This document shows, piece by piece, positions 52,443-62,528 of a DNA stretch of 64,000 nucleotides. The position numbers and the translations under genes were made by a program. Source of the DNA: Prostheceraeus crozeri. Lineage: Eukaryota > Platyhelminthes > Polycladida > Euryleptidae. Position 1 is the stretch's first letter. The number at the start of each line of letters is the position of its first letter. Below the pieces are notes generated by a model that was not told where the DNA came from, ran no database searches, and saw nothing but the letters and a program-made list of their open reading frames with translations. The stretch is from NCBI GenBank assembly GCA_907163375.1, contig CAJQUW010003207.1:37899-101898 (forward strand), in the 5' to 3' direction.

Positions 52443-55400
52443 CATTAGCTGGAAATGCTTGCAGAAAAGCGTGATGAACACTTTTGTCCGCCGTACACTT
52501 GAAACCGACGGTTAAAATTGATTCACGGTCACCTGTTTAAAATACCATGCTGACTAATTGACTCCCTATGACTATTGATATTTTGATTCCCTACTAATTG
52601 TCTATTTCCCATGAGAAAGGATAAGCCGAACCGTTGGGATATTGAAGTGTTTACTATTTAATATATTTGTCGATGAAGGAATATTTCTCATTGATATTAG
52701 TTGCTCAACTCATGCTCTTGAAATGATTCTGTGTATCAAAAGTTTAAATGGTATACCATGCTTGCAAGAAGTATGATTGCTGCAGTTTATAATTTGAAAA
52801 ATTAATCAATGAAATAAATATTTCAAAGGAGATTCTCTATTCAATTTTGCATTTTGACTGGAGCTTTTGATTGAACGCTTTGTCAAGATAACTTCAAAAT
52901 GTCACACGAGATAATTTCATACAACAGTCAAAGCAACTTTTACAGCATATTTGGCGATAAATATCAATTGAATTTCATTGCTCTGATTAACTACGTGGAT
53001 AGAATCCGCGCTTATCAATTCATTTGGAAACGTTTCTAACACACAACTCCTTACCGAGCTTATACTTGGTTTATTGGAGTGAAATTTCATCTATAAGTTC
53101 CGTCGACCTGCAGGAAAGGCAGAATGACATCTAAATTACAGTGATCCAATAGCAATATGCAAATCCCAAAAGATGTATCAATTTAATAAAATCGACAGAC
53201 ACACTCTGCTGGCTACAATTTGATAGAGAAATGCTTTTTGAAATGATTTCGTTTACTCAAAGACGAGAATAGAATGTGAATGAGTTGGAATCTTAGATTC
53301 CTAGAGCAGGAAACCCTCAATGATATCAATCAAAAATGCCTTGAGAAATAATTGGCTTGATATTGAAGTATTGTAATGAAAAGATGATGGATGGCCTCAG
53401 GAAATCTAGTCATTCGCTGCAGGTTTGGGCAAAGTTCATGCCTATATTGACCGGAAATCAATGCTGTAGAAGTCTAAAGGGAACATAGGATGTCATGATG
53501 ACTCCTTGATCCTATACTTGCTTCAATTATATTTCAGAAAACCACATGAATTCAACTGGAAGATTGAAAAGGTTCCAGTAAAAGATTTTCCTAGACTTTT
53601 TAATACATCAATTATTAAGTGAATTTAGGAGAGAGGTAAAACTGATGGAAAGTTGGCACAGATGAAAGCCTATATTGCAAAAACACTGAAGAAATGTCCC
53701 ATGTTAATGTGCACGTTGTTTCGTGTTCTACACTGTCAGGGACTCAACACATTGGTGTGTAACGGAAACACTTACAAGTGTTCTACAACTTTTCATCACT
53801 ACCAGATTCCAATTACACTTTTTATTCAGTTGCTGGCTTCATTCAGCTTCCCAGTGAAAGTCATTTTGCTGAAAACTCCCGGGAATACAGAAAATGTTCG
53901 GTCTCGATATGCAAAACGATTTTTTATTCCAAAAACCGCTACGTGCCTTCGGCGTTCTGCGCCTCCTGAGGTTGGTGTTAGCGTCCTCATCTTTGAGGTC
54001 GTCATTCAGCTTCAACAATTACTCGCTTCCTAGACATTGTAATATGACTGCTTCAAATTAGGGCTGTGCGCGGTGCACCAAGACGTTCGAATCTTGATCA
54101 AATTGACATTTTACTGCACAGTTTTGCTTAAAGGTTATTAATTCTGTCTGCAAATCTTAGTCGCAACAGATAGCCTATGAAAGAATGATCTTTAAGCGTG
54201 CAATTTGATCAATCCAACTGAGAACATTATTCTTTCGCTCTATTTATGAATTCAATGCATTTTCAACTTCAAATTTGTGAATGATGAAACTGAATCAATT
54301 AGAAAGTCAAAGCTTACTGAAGCATTTCCTGATAATGAGAAGAAATATGAAGAGGTGACGAAAATACATAATTGGTTCAAGGTCATGAGAAATCAGTTTA
54401 GGACCACAAAATCTCATTTGTCGCGCCCAAAGAATTTCGGAATTTCATAGTGAATATGTGATAGTCCATCTGATAGTCTCATAGGAATCTCATGGTGCAG
54501 AATCTTAAGATATATCCGACAGATTTTTTCGTGCGATCTGGTAGCATTGTATAATTACAGAATAAATGCATGAAACCGAGAAATGTCTAGATGTTGACCC
54601 TCATGCATGGAAATTTGTAGATTGTGGTGACAATGCTCCGATTCATTCTGTTTTCCCCGATGTTTTCAGATATTGTATTTTTCATAATTATGAAGAAAGT
54701 GTCACTGATAAGCTCTTCCTTTGGTATATACTGCACGTACATATGTTTTTAAAAAGAAGAAATAGAAACGTTGACGAAAACTGACTTAGTAATAATGTAT
54801 AGTCAATGCAACTTTCTGCCATTCTCTGGTTGCGGTTGAATACTGTATGATGACTGTCACTTGCAAGTAATGGCAAAAAGGAATTAAAACAGGCCCAGTA
54901 AGTTTGCTGAATTTTTTTTAGTACTTCATGAAATTTGCATTGAATTCTGAACATTCATAACAGAAGACAGAGACCCTACCTTCAAGCATGCCTTGCTCGA
55001 ATTAGACCGTTAGACATCAATCGATTTCTCGATTTGCATGAAGCATGCGGTAGGATTACTTGTGCTCCGAATAAGCAAGAGTTCCCGATGATGCGCAACG
55101 ACGAGAATTGATTTTCATCCATTTCTATCCTGGAAATTGATCCTCTAGTTAGACAGACATTCGTTCTCTGAAAGTATATTTGATACGCGTAATAAACCTT
55201 TAAAAGATTCAGCTGCAATACGCGTAATAACTCATTCAAGATATGGAATAACTTTGCGATAGGTAGTCTAACGAGCACATGATTCTTACACAATTCACTA
55301 TGCAATTCCGGAAACTCCATTTGACATCGAGTACACTTTAAAACTTGAACTAAAATTGTATCTGTAAATGATTGCCCATGAATAAGTGCCCTTATTGCCA

Positions 55401-55812
55401 TAGAGCCAACAATGAAAATTTCGTAGTATTCAATGAAGAACAAAACTTAAGCTACAGTCAAAATCCTCGACCAAAGACTGCCGCGAATTCAGCAGTGAAT
55501 TGACTAATTACCCAAACTTATTAATTTGCTTCGAAGCAGCTGTGTCTTTGAACATCATTGCTTACAAAACGGAAAAACAAAAATTACTAAATTTGCCTCA
55601 TGCCACCTTTGCCACATTTTTTTATCATTGCCAACTTTCAGGGATATTGTGCTGTTCCGCCTGCCGCCTTGAAATATGACTTGAAGAATAATTTTGAAGA
55701 AGCGGTTCACATGTTTGCGTCAAAAAGTTGTGTCACACCTTTTCCAATTCATGTCTCAAATCGCCAAATTCAATGTTAAAATGACTCAGATCAAGAATTT
55801 TTTTCAAATCAG
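52443..55812. other. Intergenic DNA, nothing recognised
   Basis: AT-rich. Frames at 53653-54033, 54566-54784 and 54982-55443 (minus, 153 codons) have no recognisable motifs; the last has two CxxC-like pairs but no relative among the elements here. Confidence 0.35.
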
Positions 55813-55863
55813 AGTAGTAAGTAAAACTCCACTTCTGGACCGCGCAAGATGGCCGCCGTCGCT

Positions 55864-56091
55864 GACGTCCCCCCCCTCTGGAACGGCGGAGTGTCGTGGT
55901 CGGCCGCCGTGGTGCTTTGAGTCAGACGTCCCCCCCCTCTGGAACGACAGAGTGTCGTGGTGTGCCGGCCACGTGCGTCCGTCAGGTTCGCTTACGTCCC
56001 CCCCCCTCTGGCCGACAGTCGTATAGCGCGCGGTGATGTGGTGTCTAGGTTGGCGTGGTGTGCCGGCCAGGTTGGCGTGGTGTGCCGGTCA
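55864..56091 (+). repeat. GC-rich tandem repeats, possible terminal repeat region
   Basis: Units beginning (G)ACGTCCCCCCCCTCTGG start at 55864, 55925 and 55994, spaced about 60-70 bp, with GAGTGTCGTGGT in the first two. Then AGGTTGGCGTGGTGTGCCGG occurs twice at about 56048-56091. The first element also has tandem repeats inside its terminal repeats, so these may be the inner part of the second element's left end. A YY1-like AAGATGGCCGCC precedes them. Confidence 0.55.
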
Positions 56092-56551
56092 GGTTGGGAG
56101 GGTGGACTGTCGTAGCTCACCTGAAAAAATCCTAAGTGTCAGAGTGGCTTTGTATGGGTAAAATTTTGAAAATTTTCCAAAGTGTGGAATTTCGACCTGG
56201 GACCGTCACCAAAACATTTTTCATCAAATTTCACTGAAACCACCTCCCCGGGAAAGCTCGCTTCGATCTTGGCTTCTAGTGGACGGATTTTGTCGTGCAA
56301 TAGCTCGTTTGAAAGCTAAGAGTGAGACAAATTCAGTGAAAGAAACGGCTTGTTCATATCTGTCTTCGTTTAGATGTGAGACGCCATTTAAGATTTTGGG
56401 AGATTGACGAAAAACGACAGAGTTAGAATTTCCCAAGAAACAGCTCCAGCGGGCGAATGAAGGCTCGGATTGGTAAACGGAGGCCAGATTTGGAATCAGC
56501 TTGATGTTATTGTCCAATGAGGATCATCATCCAATGAGAATCAAGCATTTC

Positions 56552-56562
56552 TATATAAATAG
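56552..56562 (+). promoter_or_regulatory. TATA box of the 56660 gene
   Basis: CTATATAAATAG about 107 bp before the ATG at 56660; the leader would be about 75-80 nt. Confidence 0.55.
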
Positions 56563-56659
56563 CCAGCCTTCCACAGTGAGAATCATTCCATCGTTGAATC
56601 GCACGAGTGACGGACGCACATTTTCTCTCTCTAGTTCCCTGTTCTATTATCCAACTAAA

Positions 56660-57434
56660 ATGGTAAGTCGCTACTTTCCTCCCTCCCCTCCCTTGAACGT
56701 AAACTTAATACAATCTTTTCCATTTTCAGGCATCTACTCCATCTGCTGCACTAGTAGGACAAAATGGCGGTCAAACGTTACAAGGTTCGCTACGATCAGA
56801 TCATCTACAACTGAGGCCAGTGGTAGAAACAACGAAGGTACATAATCCTACACCGCTACAGCGTAAATTTCAACAAGTCTTGCGTTATGACGATCATGGT
56901 GTAGTACTGCAAACGGGAATGCTCCCTTCCACGGATGTCAAGATAATGCACAATCAGTATGGGGACTACATACTGATCCCCGTGAGTCCATACATTCGCC
57001 ACCAACTTGATATTATTGAGGAGTACGTGACATTAAATATGGACATTCCTACTCCTCTTGCTCAAGAGTGGAAGGCGAGAGATGACAAGGATACTCCCTA
57101 TAGAAAGATTTGGGATGGTAATCATATTTGCCTACCGGTATCACATTGGTGCATTTACTATAAGAAGGAGGGAGATCAATCAACACCCATCACATGCGAC
57201 GAGCTCGGAGAAGGTACTTGGGATATCCTTTTCAAAGTGAATGGGTTATATTATGGTCGGCATAAGGATAATAAAATAGCCTCTCTCTCCATGCATATGG
57301 AATCCATCCTATATATTCCAAAACCACCCAACGTGGACGACATAATTGATCAAATCCTTAACAGCAGTGGTACGAAGCGCAAGTCGGAGAAGAATGCTGC
57401 CTCAAAACGCAAATCAAAGAAGGAGAATTACTAG
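56660..57434 (+). CDS. Spliced basic-tailed Polinton protein, possible ssDNA-binding protein; first coding exon is ATG alone
   Basis: The ATG at 56660-56662 is followed at once by a GTAAGT donor; the intron ends with TTTTCAG at 56729, and exon 2 (56730-57434) is open and in phase 0 with it, giving 235 residues. No ATG begins the conserved part of exon 2, which supports the splice. The body aligns with the protein at 48950-49684 through VNGLYYGRHKDNKIASL and ends with KRKSEKNAASKRKSKKE, a nuclear-localisation-like basic tail. Probably a replication-associated DNA binder; this is inferred from its tail and position. Confidence 0.65.
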
Positions 57435-57451
57435 TCCTTTCCTAACTCTAC

Positions 57452-57594
57452 CCTATGACAATTCGCTTATGTGCTTTGAGTGTCGTAGACGTGGTCTTAT
57501 TAGATACATTTTACTTCTTCGTTGCCATCATATCATTTGTGTATTTTGTCGTGAAAAGCATCGATGTAATTCTTCATTTTGTAATATGTTATAG
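57452..57594 (+). CDS. Short RING-like zinc protein
   Basis: The frame contains MCFECRRRG, then LLRCHHIICVFC and a final CNSSFCNM: the C..C - C.H..C..C - C....C spacing of a very short RING. It stops at 57594. It may be only the terminal exon of a longer gene, or a relic of an IAP-type RING like that at 51.1 kb. The ATG at 57470 begins the zinc region exactly. Confidence 0.45.
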
Positions 57595-57628
57595 AACGTT
57601 TCCTTAGATGTGTAAATTTCCGTTTTAG

Positions 57629-58177
57629 GCTTCTATCATCATTTTTATGGATTGTGAGGGTGAACCTGTACAGGAGCTCAGTGCTATTGCTATGAACAAT
57701 TGGACATATCAGATTGTTAGTGTCTATCATCAACATGCCAACTGCAATCCCAATGTTGATCAATGGGCGAGAAAACACATTCATGGACTTAATCTGAAAT
57801 ATTTGCAAGACTATGGCTTTTCTTGTGAGAGTGCTCTTCTTATTGACTTTAAACGATGGTTAGCTGCTTTCAATGTTATACGCATCTTTTGTAATAATCC
57901 TGGTAAGGAGAGGAAAGTATTTCCCAATCTAATCATTGATGATATTTTGCTCCCACCTTGGGATAGTAGAGTGAATCAACATTATCATGAAGTCACGAAA
58001 CGTTTTAAGGATTTGTGTGTTCCTATTTTGTCTGTTCGTTGTAGTAGCTACGTTCATAACCAATGCTTCTTTCCTCCTTACCTCAGCACTGCCAAAGTCC
58101 TGTATGGTTATCATTGCTCGCTGTATGATAGTTACCAGCTGTATCTATTTTATCTCTTTCAAACCATTGATTTATAA
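57629..58177 (+). CDS. DEDDh-exonuclease-like Polinton protein
   Basis: An acceptor-like TTTTAG at 57628 precedes a frame that opens IIIFMDCEG (DxE, exonuclease motif I) and VQELSAIAM. Mid-region: HIHGLNLKYLQDYGF, FKRWLAAFNVIRIFCNN (position of motif II), and ILLPPWDSRVNQHYH. Near the end is HCSLYD, the H-x4-D of motif III in DEDDh enzymes, then SYQLYLFYLFQ. Length of about 180 residues fits a stand-alone exonuclease. Such enzymes trim 3' ends of DNA or RNA. A homologue with Asn for the last Asp is at 15836-16276. The start is unsettled: either the ATG in the motif at 57647 or an upstream exon. Confidence 0.5.
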   Translation, partial: ASIIIFMDCEGEPVQELSAIAMNNWTYQIVSVYHQHANCNPNVDQWARKHIHGLNLKYLQDYGFSCESALLIDFKRWLAAFNVIRIFCNNPGKERKVFPNLIIDDILLPPWDSRVNQHYHEVTKRFKDLCVPILSVRCSSYVHNQCFFPPYLSTAKVLYGYHCSLYDSYQLYLFYLFQTIDL

Positions 58178-58264
58178 TGCATGCTTGTTACTATTATTCA
58201 ATAAATGTTACTATGAGAAGAGTTGTTGTTTTCATGCAATGGATGGGTTAGATAAAGGGCGATC

Positions 58265-58675
58265 ATGTCTTTCTCAAACGACTGCGGAACATTACATTTT
58301 CATAGGCAAAGTTTAAAAGGAGCTGTTCAAGATTATGTGATAAATTTTCATAAAGATGAGACCGACATCGAAGCAGTGGTCGATGATGCTAGCACTCTAT
58401 TTCTAGAGTTAATGAATACATTCTCTGATAGCATTGTCATGGCGCGATTAGTTGCGAAAATTAAGTTAAGTCATTTTGGAAAGGAAGAGGCGGAAAGTCG
58501 CTCTTTCCAATTTGCTTCTTATTCAATGGAAGTGGTAGATCACCCCGAAGAATTTTTTAAAAGACATATGATAAAAATTGCTGAACGTCTTAACGCATTT
58601 AACCATCATGGTAGCAGTCTAGTGATTGAAGCGATTTCAGATATTCACATTCAACTTTCCATAAAGAAAAATTGA
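58265..58675 (+). CDS. Stand-alone homologue of a polymerase N-terminal domain
   Basis: 136 residues. From LFLELMNTFSDSIVMARLVAKIKL through FFKRHMIKIAERLNAFNHHGSSLVIEAISDI it follows residues about 150-245 of the polymerase at 37152 (ESMRSMLGNLVSDLL..RGRLIAQIRY ... HLNSLINHIEAFTKKGSNWIIHDVQNI). The shared pattern is a hydrophobic helix, RL(V/I)AxI(K/R), a variable middle, a second helix and G-S-x-hydrophobic-I. In the first element this domain is fused before the exonuclease and polymerase domains. Role unknown. Confidence 0.55.
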   Translation: MSFSNDCGTLHFHRQSLKGAVQDYVINFHKDETDIEAVVDDASTLFLELMNTFSDSIVMARLVAKIKLSHFGKEEAESRSFQFASYSMEVVDHPEEFFKRHMIKIAERLNAFNHHGSSLVIEAISDIHIQLSIKKN

Positions 58676-58677
58676 AA

Positions 58678-59001
58678 ATGCAGTGGTACTTGATTGTAGC
58701 ACAACTGGTTTTCGAGCTATGTCTGCTCACTCTCGAAGTATATTCCTTCTGTACATGCGTCTATTATTTAGAAAAGGCTAGCAAATTCATATCTTCAAAA
58801 AGACTTTCTATAGACATCAGTAACGGTGAAACTATGTGTTGCGATGTATGTAAGCGAAAGGATGGAAATGAAAAGCCCATCTTCAAGAGATGTAAGCATG
58901 CTTTTTGTCAACGCTGTTTCATACGTAATTGCATTCAACTTTGCAAATGTAACCACTGTGACATTGCTCATTTCGAGTGTCACTTATGTTGCAATAGTTA
59001 G
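58678..59001 (+). CDS. Membrane-anchored RING-type protein
   Basis: About 107 residues from the ATG at 58678. The first 35 are hydrophobic (WYLIVAQLVFELCLLTLEVYSF), a membrane or signal-anchor segment. Then a Cys-rich domain: MCCDVCKRK, RCKHAFCQRCF, LCKCNHC and HLCCNS, fitting a RING finger (C-x2-C, C-x-H, C-x2-C, C-x2-C). A membrane RING would ubiquitinate membrane or secretory-pathway proteins; cell-derived viruses use such proteins against host defences, but here this is only inference. The ATG lies 3 bp after the previous stop. Apparently intact. Confidence 0.6.
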   Translation: MQWYLIVAQLVFELCLLTLEVYSFCTCVYYLEKASKFISSKRLSIDISNGETMCCDVCKRKDGNEKPIFKRCKHAFCQRCFIRNCIQLCKCNHCDIAHFECHLCCNS

Positions 59002-59052
59002 TACCTATGCAAATGTGGTAAAGATAGGTTTTAGCAAAGACTAATACGGAAA

Positions 59053-59418
59053 ATGGCGAAACGTAAAATGGCGAAACGTAAAAGTCAAAAGTCTTCAAAG
59101 TTTTCTTCAGCCATTCAAGCTCTCCGACGAATGAAAGCAAATCAGCGATACAATGCTATACGACATGCCAACGATAAATTCATTCGTGAAATTATTTCTC
59201 ATGTCAGAAAGTTTAGGACGAAGAAATTAGCGCCAAAACAACGAAAGTTACTTAAGCGATATGCCACAAAATTGCGTTTCATCTCCAATCCTAAAGTCAC
59301 CCTTCAAAGAAAGAGGAAAACTCTAACACAAAAGGGCGGTTTCCTTTCAGCAATACTTCCAATGATAGCTCCTGCCGTGGGCAACCTATTGGGTAATATC
59401 TTTGACTCTAAGCGTTAA
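59053..59418 (+). CDS. Basic core-like protein with GGFL tail
   Basis: 121 residues, intact. N-terminus KRKMAKRKSQKSSKFSS, a helical middle (DKFIREIISHVRKFRTKK, QRKLLKRYATKLRF), a basic QRKRKTLTQ and then GGFLSAILPMIAPAVGNLLG, a hydrophobic Gly/Pro-containing tail. GG followed by a hydrophobic residue is the cleavage-type context of adenain-processed core proteins. It is the best copy of a gene that is broken at 49836-50227 and 9880-10155. Probably packaged with DNA. Confidence 0.7.
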   Translation: MAKRKMAKRKSQKSSKFSSAIQALRRMKANQRYNAIRHANDKFIREIISHVRKFRTKKLAPKQRKLLKRYATKLRFISNPKVTLQRKRKTLTQKGGFLSAILPMIAPAVGNLLGNIFDSKR

Positions 59419-59449
59419 TTATGCAAATGTTGAGTCTCAAAGTAATAAA

Positions 59450-60073
59450 ATGGATTTCAGACTTCAATGTGATAAAGTTCTGACTGTATCAGGTCCATCT
59501 CATGCAGGTAAAACTGTTTTCACGCTGAATTTATTGGATAAAAGAAGGGAGTTGTTTAAGGAACCTATCAATCGAGTGATTTGATGTTATGGTATTTATC
59601 AACCGTCGTTGTTTCAGGAATTGCAAAGTCGCAACTTTATTCGACATGAAGGCATTATTGCAGTGCATAAACTTCAGTCTAATGATGTTGTTGTATTGGA
59701 TGATTTATTAAAAGAAAGTAAGAATTCAAAAGATGTTACAGATACGTGTATGTTCACTCGCGCAGCACATCATAAAAGGTGCTTTATCATCTATATCACA
59801 CAAAATTTGTTTCCTGATGGAAAAGAAGCTCGTACACGAAACCTGAATACACACTATTATGCTATTTTCAAGAATCCGCGAGATAAAAGTCAATTTGAAA
59901 TTTTAGCGCGACAAGTTGCACCCAGAGGATAAAAAGCCTTAATTGAAATTTTTCAAGCAGCTACTGAAAAACCATACGGTTACTTATTCATTGACTTTAC
60001 GCAAGAGTGTCCGGAAGAATTTAGATTTCGAAGTGATATTTTGAAAAATCCCATGATTATCTACAAACTATGA
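59450..60073 (+). pseudogene. Packaging ATPase with two in-frame stops
   Basis: The ATG at 59450 opens MDFRLQCDKVLTVSGPSHAGKT (Walker A intact); Walker B is VVVLDDLL and the sensor block FIIYITQNLF is present. TGA at 59582-59584 and TAA at 59930-59932 interrupt a frame that is otherwise collinear with the intact gene at 48173-48808 through to its end at about 60073. Two point changes would explain both stops, so decay is recent compared with the copy at 10.2 kb. Confidence 0.85.
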
Positions 60074-60762
60074 GTTCTTATTCTCGCATGATTGTTATTC
60101 CTCAGGATGAATATGTACAATTGACTGCCATGCAGCAAGTAAAGCAACCTCTTGCAAATCAAATGTATAGGAAAGAAATAGATTATCAGCAAAATGTTCA
60201 CATCAAAGATCCACATCGTGCTGTATTATTACAATCGGAAACTGTTGAGCAATTGAAAAACTTGAAGAATAAGATGCGTGACTCTGTATCGACTGCTACA
60301 CCTTTAGCATCTCGCGCACATGCCATATCTCTTTTCAACAGTATTGAACCCCACCTCAATGTAAATGATAGAGGAGAAATCATTACAGATGAAAATAAAG
60401 TGATTGATGCTTCACGTTATGAAGACTTGATTCAGTATGCGACACGTAGAAAGCGCCGTCAGGGCTATGTTCCACCTGGTTGGTCATACTTTCTTAAACT
60501 ATTGAAAAAGCATAATGTACCAAAATTTGCTTTGAATAATGAGACATTGAAAGAACTTGATTCAACAGTGGCTACTGCTCCAATGCTTCAGACGATGAAA
60601 ATGCCAACAAATTGGTTTAAGACGTCACCTGCTACATCCCCTCCCACACTCACTAAGCAAACAAGAGGAAGAACTCGACGCAGATCTACATCGCCACTAA
60701 AACTAGTAAAAGGAAAACGTAAGACAGCTCCTCCCAAGAAATACATGTTCTCAGACTATTAA
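60070..60762 (+). CDS. Conserved Polinton protein of 230 residues, unknown
   Basis: Intact homologue of 47483-48133: MSSYSRMIVIPQDEYVQL at the start, NDRGEIITDENKVIDASRY in the middle, GWSYFLKLLKKHNVPKF, and a basic Ser/Thr-rich C-terminus (KQTRGRTRRRSTSPLK, KKYMFSDY). Its start overlaps the end of the ATPase frame by about 4 bp. Always follows the ATPase in this window. Confidence 0.75.
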   Translation: MSSYSRMIVIPQDEYVQLTAMQQVKQPLANQMYRKEIDYQQNVHIKDPHRAVLLQSETVEQLKNLKNKMRDSVSTATPLASRAHAISLFNSIEPHLNVNDRGEIITDENKVIDASRYEDLIQYATRRKRRQGYVPPGWSYFLKLLKKHNVPKFALNNETLKELDSTVATAPMLQTMKMPTNWFKTSPATSPPTLTKQTRGRTRRRSTSPLKLVKGKRKTAPPKKYMFSDY

Positions 60763-60763
60763 T

Positions 60764-60979
60764 ATGAAGCAGATGTGTTGCTTGCCATGTAATGAGCCGC
60801 CAGAGGTGAATGTCGTTGTCACTTGCACTTGCGGCGCCAGCTCTCACAATGAAACCCCTAAGCAATGTGAACACGATCGCAAAACCGATAAAGCTAAATG
60901 CTGCAGTTGTCGTAAATGTAGAAAGGCAAGAAAACAAAAAGATGAGAAGGAGGAAAAAGAGTCAGTCGTCATCGACTGA
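60764..60979 (+). CDS. Small cysteine-rich protein before the integrase
   Basis: 71 residues: MCCLPC, CTCGAS, KCCSCRKCRK and an acidic/basic tail. It occupies the same place as the Cys-rich ORF at 47122-47448. The family is unknown; the shared position and Cys-pair pattern are the evidence. Confidence 0.5.
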   Translation: MKQMCCLPCNEPPEVNVVVTCTCGASSHNETPKQCEHDRKTDKAKCCSCRKCRKARKQKDEKEEKESVVID

Positions 60980-62030
60980 ACGTTTGAAGTCAATCTATTA
61001 TGATGTAAAGCATCCGGCAGGATTTGCATCTATCAAGAAATTATCAAAAGCAAGTGGTCTTCCACAATCACAAGTGAAAGATGGTTAAAGGGTCAGGCTA
61101 CCTATACACTCCACAAACAAGCGAAAAAGAAGTACCGCACCCGCCATTATATTGTTCATGACATCGATGAACAGTGGCAAGCAGATTTGTGTGATGTTGC
61201 CTCCATTTCAAAACATAACTCGGGCAATAACTTTATTTTAACCGTCATTGATATTTTCTCGCGTTATGCGTGGGCTCAACCTTTAAAAACTAAAGAAGGG
61301 AAAGGAGTAGCAAAAGCATTCCAAACAATTTTTCAAGAAGGTCGCATTCCAAAAAGAATTCAGAGTGATCAAGGAAAAGAGTTTGAAAATCAGCATGTGA
61401 GAAGATTATTTGAGAGGCATGACATTGAGTTGTTTAGTGTAAAGAATGCTTATAAAGCTGCACTCGTTGAACGTTTTAATCGCACATTAAAAAATCGCTT
61501 GTGGCGACATTTTACTGCCAACTTGACACAAAATTGGACAAAGGTTCTACAAGATACACTCCATGCCTACAATCACTCTATCCATCGTTCTATTGGACTC
61601 AGACCAGTAGATGTAAATGCTGACAATGTAGATAAAGTGCGCGAATCATTCCAACGTAAACGCACTCATGTGAAAAGTGATGTGAAAATTGGTGATAAAG
61701 TTCATATCTCAAAAGGGAAGAGTGTTTTTGCTAAAGGGTACCTCCAGAAATGGACAGAGGAGGTATTTACAGTATCAAGGATTAATCAAAAAGACTCTCC
61801 GAACACCTACAAGTTGAAAGATTACGATAATGAGGAAATTGAGGGTAGCTTTTACCGCGATGAGATTGAGGTAGTCACTGAAAGTGAAACATATTTGGTA
61901 GAGAAAATCATTCGATGTAAAAAAACGGCAAGGTGAAGAATGGTGTCTTGTTAAATGGACTGGTTATCCTTCAAGTATGAACTCTTGGATGCGTCGTGCC
62001 GACATCTTTCATCTAAGTGATCGACAGTGA
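60954..62030 (+). pseudogene. Chromodomain integrase with two frameshifts
   Basis: The conserved start ERLKSIYYDVKHPAGF is in one frame to about 61080; a one-base loss moves the protein to the frame 61187-61936, which holds WQADLCDVA, IQSDQGKEFEN and AALVERFNRTLK (full D,D,E core) and EEVFTVSRI. A run of seven A at about 61919 then shifts the frame again, so the chromodomain (VKWTGYPSSMNSW) is read in a third. Otherwise collinear with 46227-47378. Confidence 0.85.
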
Positions 62031-62071
62031 TTCATGCAAAGTTGTAACTAACAATGTTTAGGGTTTGAGCT

Positions 62072-62527
62072 ATGAATCCAACTGCCTCATTTTATTCACG
62101 ACCCTCCTATGTAAGTGGTGGAGGACAAATTTACATCGGCGCTCGCCGCCAACGTGGAGGTAGCATACTTGGTGCACTGAAATCTGTTGTAGCACCTCTC
62201 ATATCCAATGTCGGAAGATCTTTAAAACGAAATGTTTTAAGTAATGCCGTTGGCTTTGCTGGTGATGTTGCTAGTGATCTTTCCAGAGGTAGAAGTTTTA
62301 AGAGCAGTTTGTTGAATCGTGGGAAGGAACGCGGTTTAAAAACATTGAAGCAGACCTTTGCTGGTGTTACTCAAGGAAAGAAATCACCTAAACGAATGAA
62401 AAAAGGAAGGAGGAAACATCGCGGAGCTGGTAAGGTGCGATCTTCAGTCAAAAGGCATTCACGCAAACGTCGCAGAGGCTCTAATCATTCATCAGGCGCT
62501 AAACGACGACGCTGCCATAACTTCTAA
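62072..62527 (+). CDS. PX: pX-like basic virion core protein
   Basis: 151 residues, intact. YSRPSYVSGGGQIYIGARRQRGGSILGALKS matches the start of 44083-44565; the second half is a Lys/Arg/Ser/Gly tail (KRMKKGRRKHRG, HSRKRRRGSNHS, KRRRCHNF). It follows the integrase after only 41 bp: the penton gene found between them in the first element is missing. Confidence 0.75.
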   Translation: MNPTASFYSRPSYVSGGGQIYIGARRQRGGSILGALKSVVAPLISNVGRSLKRNVLSNAVGFAGDVASDLSRGRSFKSSLLNRGKERGLKTLKQTFAGVTQGKKSPKRMKKGRRKHRGAGKVRSSVKRHSRKRRRGSNHSSGAKRRRCHNF

Positions 62528-62528
62528 T

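Noticed and set aside
54982-55443. 153-codon minus-strand frame
   Set aside because: Open but without motifs, promoter or relatives in the window; could not be supported as a gene.
56224-56517. 97-codon minus-strand frame ending in GGGFSEI near the second Polinton's left end
   Set aside because: No homologue in the other elements, and the neighbouring promoter and gene are on the plus strand.
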